Shown here: piece after piece, positions 54,466 through 63,876 of the stretch
How positions within the stretch are numbered: position 1 is the first letter of the stretch
Layout: each line of letters opens with the position of its first letter
Origin: JAPUME01 sp027294185
Lineage (GTDB): Bacteria; Acidobacteriota; Terriglobia; UBA7540; JAPUME01
Length of the DNA: 64,000 nucleotides
NCBI GenBank assembly: GCA_963555835.3
Contig: CAUVWZ020000002.1
Coordinates: 1,674,001 to 1,738,000, forward strand
Direction: 5' to 3'
Translations under genes and position numbers: made by a program
Notes under the pieces: generated by a model
What the model saw: only the letters and a program-made list of their open reading frames with translations
The model's database searches: none
What the model was told of the DNA's origin: nothing

Positions 54466-55155
54466 ATGTTGGGTCCATGGAGTCCGCGGAAGCACTCCCC
54501 CGTATACCATGAGATGGTCCGGAGGGGAGCCACCCTGGTTGAAGTCTCCGGCTGGTACGTTGCGGAGCACTTTGGCGATGCCGAAAAGGAGACGCTCGAG
54601 GTACGGTCGGGCACAGGGATATCCGACATCAGTGCGCTTCGAAAATGGGAGATAAAAGGGAACGAACTTTTGAAATGGGCCGGAACACTTTTACCGGGAG
54701 AGATTCCCGAACCGGGACGAATTGCCTGCTTAGGTCCCAGTTCTTTGTCGCGGGTGAGCCAAAACGAAGCCTTCTTTGTTTTGGGTACGATTGATGGGCC
54801 GATCCCCGCTCCGATCAGTGAGGGGAACCTCCAATCCGGCTGCCTTCATGTGCTGGATCGTACGGATGGCTATGGAGGCTTTCTCCTGTGCGGACCGAGG
54901 GCGCGAGCCGTCCTGGCAAGGCTCACTTCCTTGGACTTTCGAGAGGCTAGGTTTCCTGATCTTAGCTGTGTTGCGGGACCGCTGGCAGCAACCCGAGTGC
55001 TTATCGTGCGCAGGGACCGATCCGGCTTGCCTGCCTATGAGATCTTCTTCAACCGCGAATGCGGTCAGTACCTCTGGCATGCGGTAATGGAAGCAGGGCG
55101 GGAATTTCAAATAGTCCCCTTTGGAATGCGTGCTGCACAACTCTTGGACGGTTAA
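54466..55155 (+). CDS. mgdD: Sarcosine oxidase gamma-like subunit (N-methylglutamate dehydrogenase)
   Basis: 229 residues, GcvT-like fold (YGGFLLCGPRARAVLARLTS; TRVLIVRRDRSGLPAYEIFF). It completes the four-subunit complex. It begins 3 bases after the alpha gene and ends 3 bases before the beta gene. Length is slightly above SoxG averages. Confidence 0.82.
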   Translation: MLGPWSPRKHSPVYHEMVRRGATLVEVSGWYVAEHFGDAEKETLEVRSGTGISDISALRKWEIKGNELLKWAGTLLPGEIPEPGRIACLGPSSLSRVSQNEAFFVLGTIDGPIPAPISEGNLQSGCLHVLDRTDGYGGFLLCGPRARAVLARLTSLDFREARFPDLSCVAGPLAATRVLIVRRDRSGLPAYEIFFNRECGQYLWHAVMEAGREFQIVPFGMRAAQLLDG

Positions 55156-55158
55156 ACG

Positions 55159-56370
55159 ATGTTCCAGTTGTTCAGGTCGGAACGAATGTGGGCCCGGAGG
55201 CCCTTGAAGGAAACCTATGATGTCGTTATCATCGGTGCGGGCGTGCACGGACTGGCGACGGCCTATTATCTGGGAATGCACGGTGTTCGAAATGTAGCCG
55301 TATTGGAAAAAGGGTATCTCGGTTCCGGCAATAGCGGCCGGAACACGGCGATCGTCCGGTCCAACTACCGCACCACCGAAGGTATTCTCTTCTACGACCA
55401 AAGCCTGAAGCTGTACGAGGAGCTTTCAGCAAGCCTGGGATACAACATCCTGTTTTCCCAGCAAGGTCATCTCACGCTTGCCCATACCGACGCAACGGTC
55501 AACGGCTTGCGTATCCGAGCCGAAGCCAATAAGGTCCTCGGAGTGAAGAGCAGCATGATCGGTCCGGAAGAAATACGAGAGCTCGTTCCACGGCTCGATA
55601 CCAGCTCGCGCCCGAGATACCCCATCCTCGCGGCACTCTTTCACCCGCCCGGAGGAATCCTTCGTCATGACGCCGTCGTTTGGGGTTACGCCCGCCAAGC
55701 GGACAGGATGGGCGTGGAGATCCATCCGCACACAGAAGTCCGCGCGTTGGGGACGCAGAATGGCCAAATCACTTCCGTGCAAACCAGCCGAGGAGTGATC
55801 CGAACCGGAACGGTGGTGAATGCCACTTCCGGATGGTGCTCTACGATTGCCCGCATGGCAGCCGTGGATTTGCCGGTCGTCACGCATCCTCTTCAGGCTT
55901 GTGTCACGGAACCGTTGAAAGCAATGTTGGATAAGGTGGTCGTCTCGGCGAATCTGCATGTCTATATCAACCAAACACCGCGGGGAGAGTTTGTCCTCGG
56001 CGCCGAAATTGATCCCTACGCCTCCTACAGCTTAAGGTCCACGCTGCCGACTCTGCAGTCGATGGTTTCTCATGCCCTGGAACTGTTTCCCGGCCTGAGG
56101 GAGGCCCGCATCTTGCGGCAGTGGACGGGGATCTGCGACATGACACCGGATTTTTGTCCCATCATCGGGGATGTCCCCTCGGTGAAGGGCTTTTACCTCG
56201 ATGTGGGATGGGGAACCTACGGGTTCAAGGCAGCCCCGGCGGCCGGTAAAAACCTGGCCCGGTTCATTGCCACCGGAAAGGAGCCGGAGCTGATCCGTCC
56301 CTTTTCACTCTCTCGCTTTTACCGGAACAACCTCCTGGGAGAGAAAGCCTCGGCCGCAGTCACACATTAG
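55159..56370 (+). CDS. mgdA: Sarcosine oxidase beta-like subunit (N-methylglutamate dehydrogenase)
   Basis: 403 residues. FAD motif VVIIGAGVHGLATAYYLGMH (about residue 23), SGNSGRNTAIVRSNYRT (about 53), TGICDMTPDFCPIIGDVPSV (about 325) and GWGTYGFKAAPAAGKNLA. In the SoxB family the FMN is attached to a His; the stretch VVTHPLQACVTEPL contains a candidate. It oxidises the N-methyl group, passing it to THF. Here it comes last of the four subunits, unlike the usual order with this gene first. Confidence 0.88.
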   Translation: MFQLFRSERMWARRPLKETYDVVIIGAGVHGLATAYYLGMHGVRNVAVLEKGYLGSGNSGRNTAIVRSNYRTTEGILFYDQSLKLYEELSASLGYNILFSQQGHLTLAHTDATVNGLRIRAEANKVLGVKSSMIGPEEIRELVPRLDTSSRPRYPILAALFHPPGGILRHDAVVWGYARQADRMGVEIHPHTEVRALGTQNGQITSVQTSRGVIRTGTVVNATSGWCSTIARMAAVDLPVVTHPLQACVTEPLKAMLDKVVVSANLHVYINQTPRGEFVLGAEIDPYASYSLRSTLPTLQSMVSHALELFPGLREARILRQWTGICDMTPDFCPIIGDVPSVKGFYLDVGWGTYGFKAAPAAGKNLARFIATGKEPELIRPFSLSRFYRNNLLGEKASAAVTH

Positions 56371-56402
56371 GCCGGATAACAACACGACAAGGAGTTCTTA
56401 TT

Positions 56403-57737
56403 ATGGATCTGGACGCCTTAGCCGATTTCGTCCGGGAGAAAGGAATCGAATTTTTCCTCTGTTCGTTTGTGGAGATGGGGGGCATGCCCAAAGCCAAACT
56501 CGTCCCGGCAAAGCATCTCCATGATATGGCCGCCGGGAGCGCGGGATTTGCCGGGTTTGCGGCCGGCAATATGGGGCAAGGTCCTCACGACCCCGATATG
56601 ATCGCCATGCCGGATTTTGAGAGCCTCATACAGATACCTTGGCGCAGAAACGTAGCCTGGGTGGCCTCCAACATCCATGTCAACGAGCAGGAATGGCCGT
56701 ATTGTCCCCGCAGCATTTTGCGGCGTCAGCTCGGCAAGGCCCGGGAAAAAGGATATATCCTTAAAACAGGTGTTGAGGCGGAGTTCTTCCTGACCCGGAA
56801 GAACTCCAACGGGAAATACGAACCCTGCGACCCTCTGGATGTGCTTAACAAACCCTGCTACGACCTGGGTGCGTTAAATCGCAACCTCGACATTATGACA
56901 ACTTTACTAAAGTACATGGACGAAATAGGGTGGGATCCTTACGCAAACGATCACGAAGATGCGAATTGCCAATTTGAAATCAACTGGGCCTACTCCACCG
57001 CTCTTCGGACTGCCGACCGTCACACGTTTTTCCGCTGGATGGTTAAGGCTTGCGCGGAACAAGAAGGACTCCTAGCCACATTCATGGCGAAACCCTTTGC
57101 CCACCTAACGGGGAATGGCGCGCATTCTCATATGAGCTTGTGGGACGCTAAAAGCGACACCAATCTCTTTCTGGATGAAGCCGATGAGAACGGCCTTTCC
57201 AAACTTGCCTACCATTTCATCGGTGGCCTGAAAAAGCATGCCCGAGCCTTGGCGGCAGTGACTGCGCCCACCGTCAATTCTTACAAGCGTTTGATTCGCG
57301 GTGCGCCCCGCTCCGGAGCCACGTGGGCCCCCGTTTTTGTTACCTACGGCGGCTCGAATCGTACCCAGATGATCCGCATTCCCGGCCCTGGAAGAATTGA
57401 AAATCGAACCGTGGATGGTTCGGTCAATCCCTATCTGGCGGCGACGGTGATGCTCGCCGCAGGCCTGGACGGTATTCGGAATCAGTTGCCCGCGGGCAAA
57501 CGGAATGACCGAAATCTTTACGAGATTTCCGTCGAAGAGCTCAAGGCTGAAGGTATCGACCTGCTGCCTGCCAATCTAAACGAAGCCCTGGATGCGTTGG
57601 AGAACGATACGGTGATTTTGGGAGCCTTAGGTAGTCCCTATGGGGAATACTATCTGCAGGTCAAGCGAGAGGAGTGGAAGGAGTACCACGACTCTGTCTC
57701 TGAGTGGGAGATAAACACCTACCTGGGCCAGTACTGA
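56403..57737 (+). CDS. gmaS: Gamma-glutamylmethylamide synthetase-type glutamine synthetase
   Basis: 444 residues of the GlnT/GSIII-like glutamine synthetase class. The ATP/metal-binding GVEAEFFLTRKN (about residue 121), NGAHSHMSLWD (about 238) and SYKRLIRGAPRSGATWAPVF (about 297) are the family motifs. Attaches methylamine to glutamate using ATP, the entry step of the N-methylglutamate pathway; a role in ordinary glutamine synthesis cannot be ruled out by sequence alone. The synthase and dehydrogenase genes upstream strongly favour GmaS. ATG preceded by AAGGAG (56389-56394). Confidence 0.88.
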   Translation: MDLDALADFVREKGIEFFLCSFVEMGGMPKAKLVPAKHLHDMAAGSAGFAGFAAGNMGQGPHDPDMIAMPDFESLIQIPWRRNVAWVASNIHVNEQEWPYCPRSILRRQLGKAREKGYILKTGVEAEFFLTRKNSNGKYEPCDPLDVLNKPCYDLGALNRNLDIMTTLLKYMDEIGWDPYANDHEDANCQFEINWAYSTALRTADRHTFFRWMVKACAEQEGLLATFMAKPFAHLTGNGAHSHMSLWDAKSDTNLFLDEADENGLSKLAYHFIGGLKKHARALAAVTAPTVNSYKRLIRGAPRSGATWAPVFVTYGGSNRTQMIRIPGPGRIENRTVDGSVNPYLAATVMLAAGLDGIRNQLPAGKRNDRNLYEISVEELKAEGIDLLPANLNEALDALENDTVILGALGSPYGEYYLQVKREEWKEYHDSVSEWEINTYLGQY

Positions 57738-58352
57738 GCCATTTGCAAGCATGAAATCTGGGTCGGTACTCAGTGCTGGAGGTTGCGCTTATGGGTCCTG
57801 CGTCGCATGAACTTCCTGGATTATGCGGCTCCCGGATATATGCGCCCAAACAAATCCTTTGATACACCCGAAACTGGCCTATTTTCGCCTTTGCATTTCA
57901 ATGGCTTACGGGGGGCTGTGTAGGAACCCTTTGGTACACCAACCACTGGGCGGAGTGAGGGGCCGGCCAATCGAATGTCAGGGTCAACAGGAGGTCTGAG
58001 CCTGGAAAGCCCTGCACGCTTCCCGGCTAATTGAAAGGTGAAGGATGGGAACCCGGAGAATGCAACAGAACACCCATTCTGTTGCGTTTCCAGACTGTGT
58101 CCCCTTGCAGACTCGAACATTTAACCGTTGCTACAAAGGGACTCACCCGGCTCCCAGGGTAGTTCCCTCAGTGCACCTTTGTCCCTAAAACACTAGTTTT
58201 TGGGCCAGACCCTATGCCATGGATTAGTCGCCCCGCCGCCACAACCCTTGAACTAACATACGAGTTGGTACAATCACTGGGGGCAGGTCAAGCAGACACC
58301 CTGCCGAAATTTCACTCCCATGATTCTGAAAGCATCATTCCTAAGGGGCTTT
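57738..58352. other. Intergenic region after the methylamine operon
   Basis: GCAACAGAA (58062-58070) pairs with TTCTGTTGC (58077-58085), a 9-pair hairpin with a short TTT tail, 330 bases after gmaS and a weak terminator candidate. A 38-codon frame at 57807-57923 has no recognised homology. No gene called. Confidence 0.45.
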
Positions 58353-59513
58353 ATGAGGAACTCGCGACTTAGAGGTTTATCGCCGGCAGCCGCTCTCGTT
58401 TTGGTACTAGCCATGTTCGTTGCCTCCTGCGGGAGCGCGCCTTCACTCCCACTCCGCGGTTACTCCATTCCGTTCATCGACCTTGCCGGCGAAACCGAGC
58501 GGCAGGTGGTGGTAGATCGCGAGCCGGGGCAATACCTGGGCCATCCGACCACCGTTCTGCTTGAAAACGGCAGGACCATGATCGCAGTCTATCCGAAAGG
58601 CCACGGGCGAGGCGCAATCGTAATGAAGCGAAGCCCGGACGGCGGGCTCACCTGGTCCGAACGACTCTCCACACCTGAGAACTGGACTACGTCAAAGGAG
58701 ACTCCCACGATTCACGGCGTGGTGGATGCAAAGTCAGTAAAACGTCTCATCCTGTTCTCGGGGTTGTATCCGGTTCGCATGTCGGTCTCAGCGGACGATG
58801 GGGAAACCTGGACGCCGCTTGCGCCCATTGGGGATTTCGGCGGCATTGTCGCCATGGGAGACGTCGTGCGGCTCAGCAACGGCAGCTATATGGCTCTGTT
58901 TCACGACGACGGGCGCTATTTTCGCGGCACGGGAAAGAGGACATCATTCAAAGTGTTTAAGACTCTCTCAGCCGACGGCGGGCTCACCTGGAGCGATCCT
59001 GAGGTGGTAACCGAGCATCCGGAGGCACACCTGTGCGAACCGGGAGTGGTGCGCTCGCCCGACGGCGATCAACTCGCCTGCCTGCTGCGAGAAAACAGCC
59101 GCAAGCTCAACTCTTTCGTTGTCTTTAGTAATAACGAGGGAGAAAACTGGTCGGAACCGGTGGAGTTGCCGGGTGCGTTGACCGGCGACCGCCACGTCGC
59201 CCGCTACGCGCCCGACGCTCGGCTGGTGATTGTCTTCCGCGATACGACTCACGAAAGCCCGACACGGGGAGATTTCGTCGCCTGGGTGGGAACCTACGAG
59301 GATATTGTTAAGGGCCGGGAGGGACAGTACCGCGTCCGCCTGCTCGACAACAAGAAGGCCGCCGACTGCGGTTATGCAGGGTTGGAAGTGCTGCCCGACG
59401 GCGCCTTCGTCGCCACCACCTACGGCCATTGGGTGGAGGGCGAGGAACCTTACATTGTTAGTGTCCGGTTTACCCTGGCCGAGCTCGATAGGAAGTCAAG
59501 ACACCTGCCGTAG
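58353..59513 (+). CDS. Sialidase-like (Asp-box/BNR) lipoprotein
   Basis: 386 residues. Lipoprotein signal (residues 1-25, lipobox in VASCGS) and a six-bladed propeller with at least four Asp-boxes: SPDGGLTW, SADDGETW, SADGGLTW, SNNEGENW. A YPKGHGRGAIV stretch and the FRIP-like Arg region are compatible with exo-sialidase or another glycosidase. ATG at 58353 follows AAGGGG. Precedes a sulfatase on the other strand. Confidence 0.78.
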   Translation: MRNSRLRGLSPAAALVLVLAMFVASCGSAPSLPLRGYSIPFIDLAGETERQVVVDREPGQYLGHPTTVLLENGRTMIAVYPKGHGRGAIVMKRSPDGGLTWSERLSTPENWTTSKETPTIHGVVDAKSVKRLILFSGLYPVRMSVSADDGETWTPLAPIGDFGGIVAMGDVVRLSNGSYMALFHDDGRYFRGTGKRTSFKVFKTLSADGGLTWSDPEVVTEHPEAHLCEPGVVRSPDGDQLACLLRENSRKLNSFVVFSNNEGENWSEPVELPGALTGDRHVARYAPDARLVIVFRDTTHESPTRGDFVAWVGTYEDIVKGREGQYRVRLLDNKKAADCGYAGLEVLPDGAFVATTYGHWVEGEEPYIVSVRFTLAELDRKSRHLP

Positions 59514-59650
59514 GTACAGGTTGAACCCTGCGGCTGGGGTCAAGTGGGGCGCAGGATTTTAGCCCCGCCGAGTGTCAGGACCGGCAGGACGACGACCATG
59601 AGGAACTCCTAAAATGCTTGCAGATATCCGCAGCCTGTTCCCTGCCTGAT

Positions 59651-61033
59651 CTACTGGTTTCTCTTCACCAACTGGTTTTCGACCGGCTTGACCCCCGCCT
59701 GATGCTCATCGACCACTTGCCGGATCCGTTGGATCACGTCGCGGTGCCGTCTCGCGAGGTCCCACTGCTCGCCGGGATCGTGGCCCAGGTGGTAGAGCAG
59801 AGGCGGGTCGTGGTGAGTCTCTGCCGTACTGCCGTAGGCGGCCTTGGTGATGAAATGAGCTTTGTAGTTGCCGACGCGAGCGGCGAACACGCGCGTGCCG
59901 CGATAGAAAAACATCGTGTCCCGTGGACTGGGCCCAGCGCCGAAAAGGGCAGGAGAGATGTCCAGCCCGTCGATGACCCTGTCGGTCGGCACCTCGGCCC
60001 CGGCAAGCCCGGCGATGGTCGGCAAAAGATCCAGCGTGCTGCCCATCTCATGTATCGTGCCCGGCTGGATGCGTCCCGGCCACCAAAACACGGCTGGTTC
60101 TCTCATCCCACCTTCCCATGTGCTGCCCTTGCCGTCACGGAGCGGACCCGCGGAGCCGCCCAGATAATCAAACCTCAGCCACGGCCCGTTGTCCGAGGTA
60201 AATACCACCAAAGTGTTTTCGGCGAGCCCTTCGCTGCGCAGCGTATCGAGCACCTGGCCGACCGACTCATCAATCTCTTCAATCACATCGCCGTACAACC
60301 CCCGGCGGCTCACTCCCGCGAACTCGTCCGAGCGAAACAGGGGCAAGTGCGGCATGTTGTGCGCCAGGTAAAGGAAGAACGGCCGGTCCCGGTTCTGCTT
60401 GATGAATCGCACCGCTTCCTGCGTATACCGTTTGGTGATGGTCGTCTGCTCGGCGGGCCGCTCGATGATCTCCTCGTCACGCATCAGCGGAACGTTCCAA
60501 TATCGGACCTTCGGGTCTTCGAATGCCGCCCGCCCCCGAGGTGAGTCGGCCACGCGGTCCATGTCGTTCGAATAAGGAATGCCGTAGTAGGAATCGAACC
60601 CCTGGCGGGTCGGAAGAAACTGCGGCAGGTGTCCCAGATGCCACTTACCGACGGCGGCCGTGGCGTAACCACGCTCCTTCAAAATCTCGGCAATGGTGAT
60701 TTCACCCGGCGGGAGCCCACCGTAGGAATCGGGAAACAACACCCTGCTTCGGTCGTGCGCCATGCCGCTGCGAACAGGCAGCCGTCCCGTCAGCAGGGCC
60801 GCTCGACTGGGCGTGCAAACGCTGGCGGCGACATAGAAGCTTGTCCATTTTTGTCCCTCCCGGGCCATCCGGTCCAGGTTCGGGGTGGCAATGGTAGGAT
60901 GCCCGTAAGCTCCCAGGTCGCCGTAGCCGAGATCATCCGCGAAGATTACCACCACGTTCGGCGGCGCCGCCGCATTCAATGCCGTGCAGAAGATGAAAAC
61001 AAGGAGGAACGGCGCAAAACAGAAAATCTTCAT
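59651..61033 (-). CDS. Arylsulfatase-family sulfatase
   Basis: 460 residues with a signal peptide (MKIFCFAPFLLVFIFCTALN). Sulfatase core: PNVVVIFADDLGYGDLGAYG, the formylglycine motif CTPSR (residues 73-77), and later metal/sulfate-binding VFTSDNGPW (about 275). Periplasmic. It removes sulfate from glycans or aryl esters; the substrate is unknown. Needs a formylglycine-generating enzyme not seen here. Confidence 0.92.
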   Translation of the reverse strand: MKIFCFAPFLLVFIFCTALNAAAPPNVVVIFADDLGYGDLGAYGHPTIATPNLDRMAREGQKWTSFYVAASVCTPSRAALLTGRLPVRSGMAHDRSRVLFPDSYGGLPPGEITIAEILKERGYATAAVGKWHLGHLPQFLPTRQGFDSYYGIPYSNDMDRVADSPRGRAAFEDPKVRYWNVPLMRDEEIIERPAEQTTITKRYTQEAVRFIKQNRDRPFFLYLAHNMPHLPLFRSDEFAGVSRRGLYGDVIEEIDESVGQVLDTLRSEGLAENTLVVFTSDNGPWLRFDYLGGSAGPLRDGKGSTWEGGMREPAVFWWPGRIQPGTIHEMGSTLDLLPTIAGLAGAEVPTDRVIDGLDISPALFGAGPSPRDTMFFYRGTRVFAARVGNYKAHFITKAAYGSTAETHHDPPLLYHLGHDPGEQWDLARRHRDVIQRIRQVVDEHQAGVKPVENQLVKRNQ

Positions 61034-61178
61034 AGCGGTCCTTTCTGTCGATCGAATGTCAATTTCAAATTAAACTTCAATTTCAATATCCAATCCATTT
61101 CCAATCCTGGGTCTCTGTCGCCTCGCAAATGAACCCTTGCCCCGCAAAGCGGGCAGGCACACCGTCCCTTGAAACGCC

Positions 61179-62279
61179 CTATGCGGATTTGGCAGAGCGC
61201 AGGATTTTGGCCAAACCGATCGTCAGGACCGGCAGGACGAAGACGATCAGGAAGCCCCAGGTAATGGTGCCGTAACCTTTCTCGATCAACGTAATCAGCC
61301 CAACGCGGGAGAGCAGTACGGCAAGCAACATCAGCAGGGCCGCCGCCGCCGGGCGCATCCAGGAAGGCATCTCGAGCTTTCTTTCCTTGAACACTCCCGC
61401 CACTCGTTCGTTAAAGGCATGAATCAGTCCGGTACCCGTCTCCATCAGCGTGCCGATCAGCATGATCTGAAAAACAAGCTGGAAGGCGCGTGAGCCGAGA
61501 ATTCCCAGCAGGAAATTTGCCGGAACGGTCTGGCTCACAATTTCCGGATACTGGCCGATCATGGCCAGGTAGAAAAATACTCCGGGGATGATTCCGATGG
61601 GCCCGACCAGCAGGCCCGCCGTAACCGCTTCCTTGCGCGTCTCGATGTGCCGGATGCCGAAAAGCAGGCCCGGCAGTGTGCCGATGTTATAACCCGCGTA
61701 TTTGATTCCACTGACAATCCAGCCCGGCTGCATTCCGCTCGAAGCCAGGTTTGAGGTGATGTCGTCGCCGAACTGGGAAAAGCTCCAGACGAGAAAAACG
61801 AAATAGATCCCGTAGAGAACCAACGACCAGACGGAGAGAAACTTTTCCACCGCCGAAGTCCCTCGGAAGACCAGGAATCCGATCAAAGCCATCATGGCGG
61901 CTACGCCCGCGCCATAAGGAATCCCGAAAGATTCGCTCATGATCGCCCCGGCCGCGGCGGCGATTACGGCCAGCACAATCGGCATGTTGACCAGGTAACA
62001 GACCTCGTAGACCGGCCATGCCCGGCCCAGCAGCCCGCGCATGAAATTTCGATAGTCGTAGGTTCGTGTGCTTCGCGCCAGCTCGAATGTGATCACGCAG
62101 ACGATGCACCAGATGAGGGTCGAGACAAACAGCATCGAAAGCAACCCCGCCAGGGGACCGCTGGGTTTGAGGAAAAATTCGACCAGCTCCCGCCCCGTGC
62201 CGTATCCCCCGCCGATGAGGACGGATTGAAAGACGAAGCCCGGAAGCAGGTATTTCTTGAAGAACCGTGAGTTGATCAT
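61179..62279 (-). CDS. YkvI-like membrane transport protein
   Basis: 366 residues with about 10-11 hydrophobic segments. It begins FFKKYLLPGFVFQSVLIGGG and has YGTGRELVEFF, then AIMSESFGIPYGAG and other broken-helix Gly regions, as in the amino acid/polyamine-like superfamily. Substrate unknown. Sits between the sulfatase and the glycosidase remnant. Confidence 0.72.
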   Translation of the reverse strand: MINSRFFKKYLLPGFVFQSVLIGGGYGTGRELVEFFLKPSGPLAGLLSMLFVSTLIWCIVCVITFELARSTRTYDYRNFMRGLLGRAWPVYEVCYLVNMPIVLAVIAAAAGAIMSESFGIPYGAGVAAMMALIGFLVFRGTSAVEKFLSVWSLVLYGIYFVFLVWSFSQFGDDITSNLASSGMQPGWIVSGIKYAGYNIGTLPGLLFGIRHIETRKEAVTAGLLVGPIGIIPGVFFYLAMIGQYPEIVSQTVPANFLLGILGSRAFQLVFQIMLIGTLMETGTGLIHAFNERVAGVFKERKLEMPSWMRPAAAALLMLLAVLLSRVGLITLIEKGYGTITWGFLIVFVLPVLTIGLAKILRSAKSA

Positions 62280-62519
62280 TTCGGCTTTTTACTTCAGGTG
62301 GGGACGGGATGCAAGGACGGGGATTAAGAATTTGCGCCGGCGGACCTCCGCCTGGAAAGGATGTATAGAGCAACGGTCGGATAAGATGCCGGATGCTTTG
62401 CAGAAAACGGTTCTTCACCGCACCAAACAGCCTCGCGACGCCTCCCTCCCCCACCGAGCGGCAGACCTCGCCGACAGCGGGGACGGCGCCTGTCAACGGT
62501 GAATGGGCAGGGTTCATTC
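62280..62519. other. Intergenic region, no gene
   Basis: No feature recognised between the transporter gene start and the glycosidase fragment. Confidence 0.35.
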
Positions 62520-62612
62520 ATTGATTGGGCACAGGCGGGCGAGAACCTCAGCGTGACGCTGCCGGCAGAGCTTCCCGGCGATCACGCCTACACGCTGCAA
62601 ATCATTCCGTAA
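62520..62612 (+). pseudogene. Glycoside hydrolase C-terminal remnant (alpha-L-fucosidase-like)
   Basis: 31 codons ending in TAA: IDWAQAGENLSVTLPAELPG then DHAYTLQIIP. This matches the C-terminal beta-sandwich end typical of GH29 enzymes (WxQ ... LTVxLP ... P ... HAYxLxI). No start or upstream coding sequence. A complete candidate begins at 63877, so this may be a decayed duplicate. Confidence 0.5.
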
Positions 62613-62659
62613 GAAGGAGAGATCACCCCCTGAGCCGGAACCTGTTCCAAGGGTGCGGG

Positions 62660-63043
62660 CTACCCGACTCTCTCAACTTTAATCGGGTCACCGTCATTCA
62701 CTTTCTTCAATTGCGTGACCGGCGCGAGCGCCCTGCCCCAGATATTCGTGCGGGCGGCGAGGCGAATCTCTTTGCCGCGAGAAACCGGCGTGGGGCCGAA
62801 GCCGATCGCAATCGAGTCGCCCTCGACCCAGAAGGCCAGCTCCCCGGCCTCGACCACGTCTTTGGCGTCCGATTCCTTCTCCACTTGAACCGGTGTCGAG
62901 AAGTAGACCTCCTCTCCCCAGGTGGAAGCAGTGGAAGTGAAAGGAAGTTTTTCGTAGATGGCGTCGGCGGTGGGAGTCGAGAACAATTCCGCTTCGAGCG
63001 TCACCGGCCCGAGGGTCATTTTGATTTTGCGTGCTTGAGCCAT
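62660..63043 (-). CDS. Cyclophilin-like domain protein (TM1367-type)
   Basis: 127 residues. MTLGPVTLEAELFSTPTADA and WGEEVYFSTPVQVE, with GELAFWVEGDSIAIGFGPTP and LAARTNIWGRA, give the compact beta-barrel of this cyclophilin-like group. These proteins lack classical isomerase residues; function unknown. Cytosolic, no signal peptide. Single gene, 24 bases from the methyltransferase gene that follows. Confidence 0.75.
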   Translation of the reverse strand: MAQARKIKMTLGPVTLEAELFSTPTADAIYEKLPFTSTASTWGEEVYFSTPVQVEKESDAKDVVEAGELAFWVEGDSIAIGFGPTPVSRGKEIRLAARTNIWGRALAPVTQLKKVNDGDPIKVERVG

Positions 63044-63067
63044 GCCGGAATCATACGCCGACCGCCC

Positions 63068-63664
63068 TCAGGCGAGCAACCGGGGAAAGAATCGTCCCGT
63101 CCGCCCCATGTAGGACCGATACTCATCGCCGAACTTTTCGATCAGCCGCCTCTCCTCCATCGGCATGCGCGCGCGCATCATGAGGAATGCCAAAACGAAG
63201 AACACCGCAAAAAGCCAGTTCGCCGTGAGCAGGCTCATACCCATCAAGAACAGGATACCCACCGAATAGAGCGGATGGCGCACCCAGCGATAGGGGCCGG
63301 AGGTGACCAGGGATGCGTCCTTCCGCGTCGCGGAAGTCGGAGTCACATTCTTTCCCAGGCTGCTCATCACCCAATAACTCAGGGGAATCGCCGCAACCCC
63401 GATTCCCGCACCCAGCCAGCGCAGCGAGGTGGGCAGGGCCAGTGTCGCCCACTGTATCCATTGGGGGCGGAACAATTGGCTCAGAATCACCGCCAGCATG
63501 AGGATTCTGGCCACGATAATAAATATCGAAATCGCCGGGCCGTCCTCCCGAAGGGATACCTTTCCCCCAGCCTTGTCGGCTCGGTGGCGAAAGGTTCCGC
63601 TGATGCCCACGATAACACCCAGTAGAATTCCGAATAGGATTCTGAAAAGCAGCTCGTTTCGCAC
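63068..63664 (-). CDS. Isoprenylcysteine carboxyl methyltransferase-family membrane protein
   Basis: 198 residues with about five transmembrane helices. The ICMT/PEMT pattern is present: GPYRWVRHPLYSVGILFLMG (about residue 124) and EERRLIEKFGDEYRSYMGRT near the end. Methylates an isoprenoid- or lipid-linked substrate; unknown in bacteria. GTG at 63664 is chosen because AAGGAGG lies directly upstream; the frame upstream is not homologous. Confidence 0.82.
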   Translation of the reverse strand: MRNELLFRILFGILLGVIVGISGTFRHRADKAGGKVSLREDGPAISIFIIVARILMLAVILSQLFRPQWIQWATLALPTSLRWLGAGIGVAAIPLSYWVMSSLGKNVTPTSATRKDASLVTSGPYRWVRHPLYSVGILFLMGMSLLTANWLFAVFFVLAFLMMRARMPMEERRLIEKFGDEYRSYMGRTGRFFPRLLA

Positions 63665-63876
63665 TTTAACCTCCTTCCAGGATGGCCGCCGCTTGTTGAA
63701 GGTGTCATCCCGGCCACCGCCCATATTTAACCTGGGTTAATTATATATGTCAATTACCTTAACCATTTTCACGATTCCCCTTCCCCTGCAGAAACGCGGC
63801 AACTCTGCTGGCAATCGGAGACTGACAGAATTATGATTGCCCGAGGAACCATCAAATTCTCTCAGGAGAGCGAACC

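Noticed and set aside
57807..57923. 38-codon plus-strand frame after gmaS
   Set aside because: No ribosome site of note and no recognised homology.
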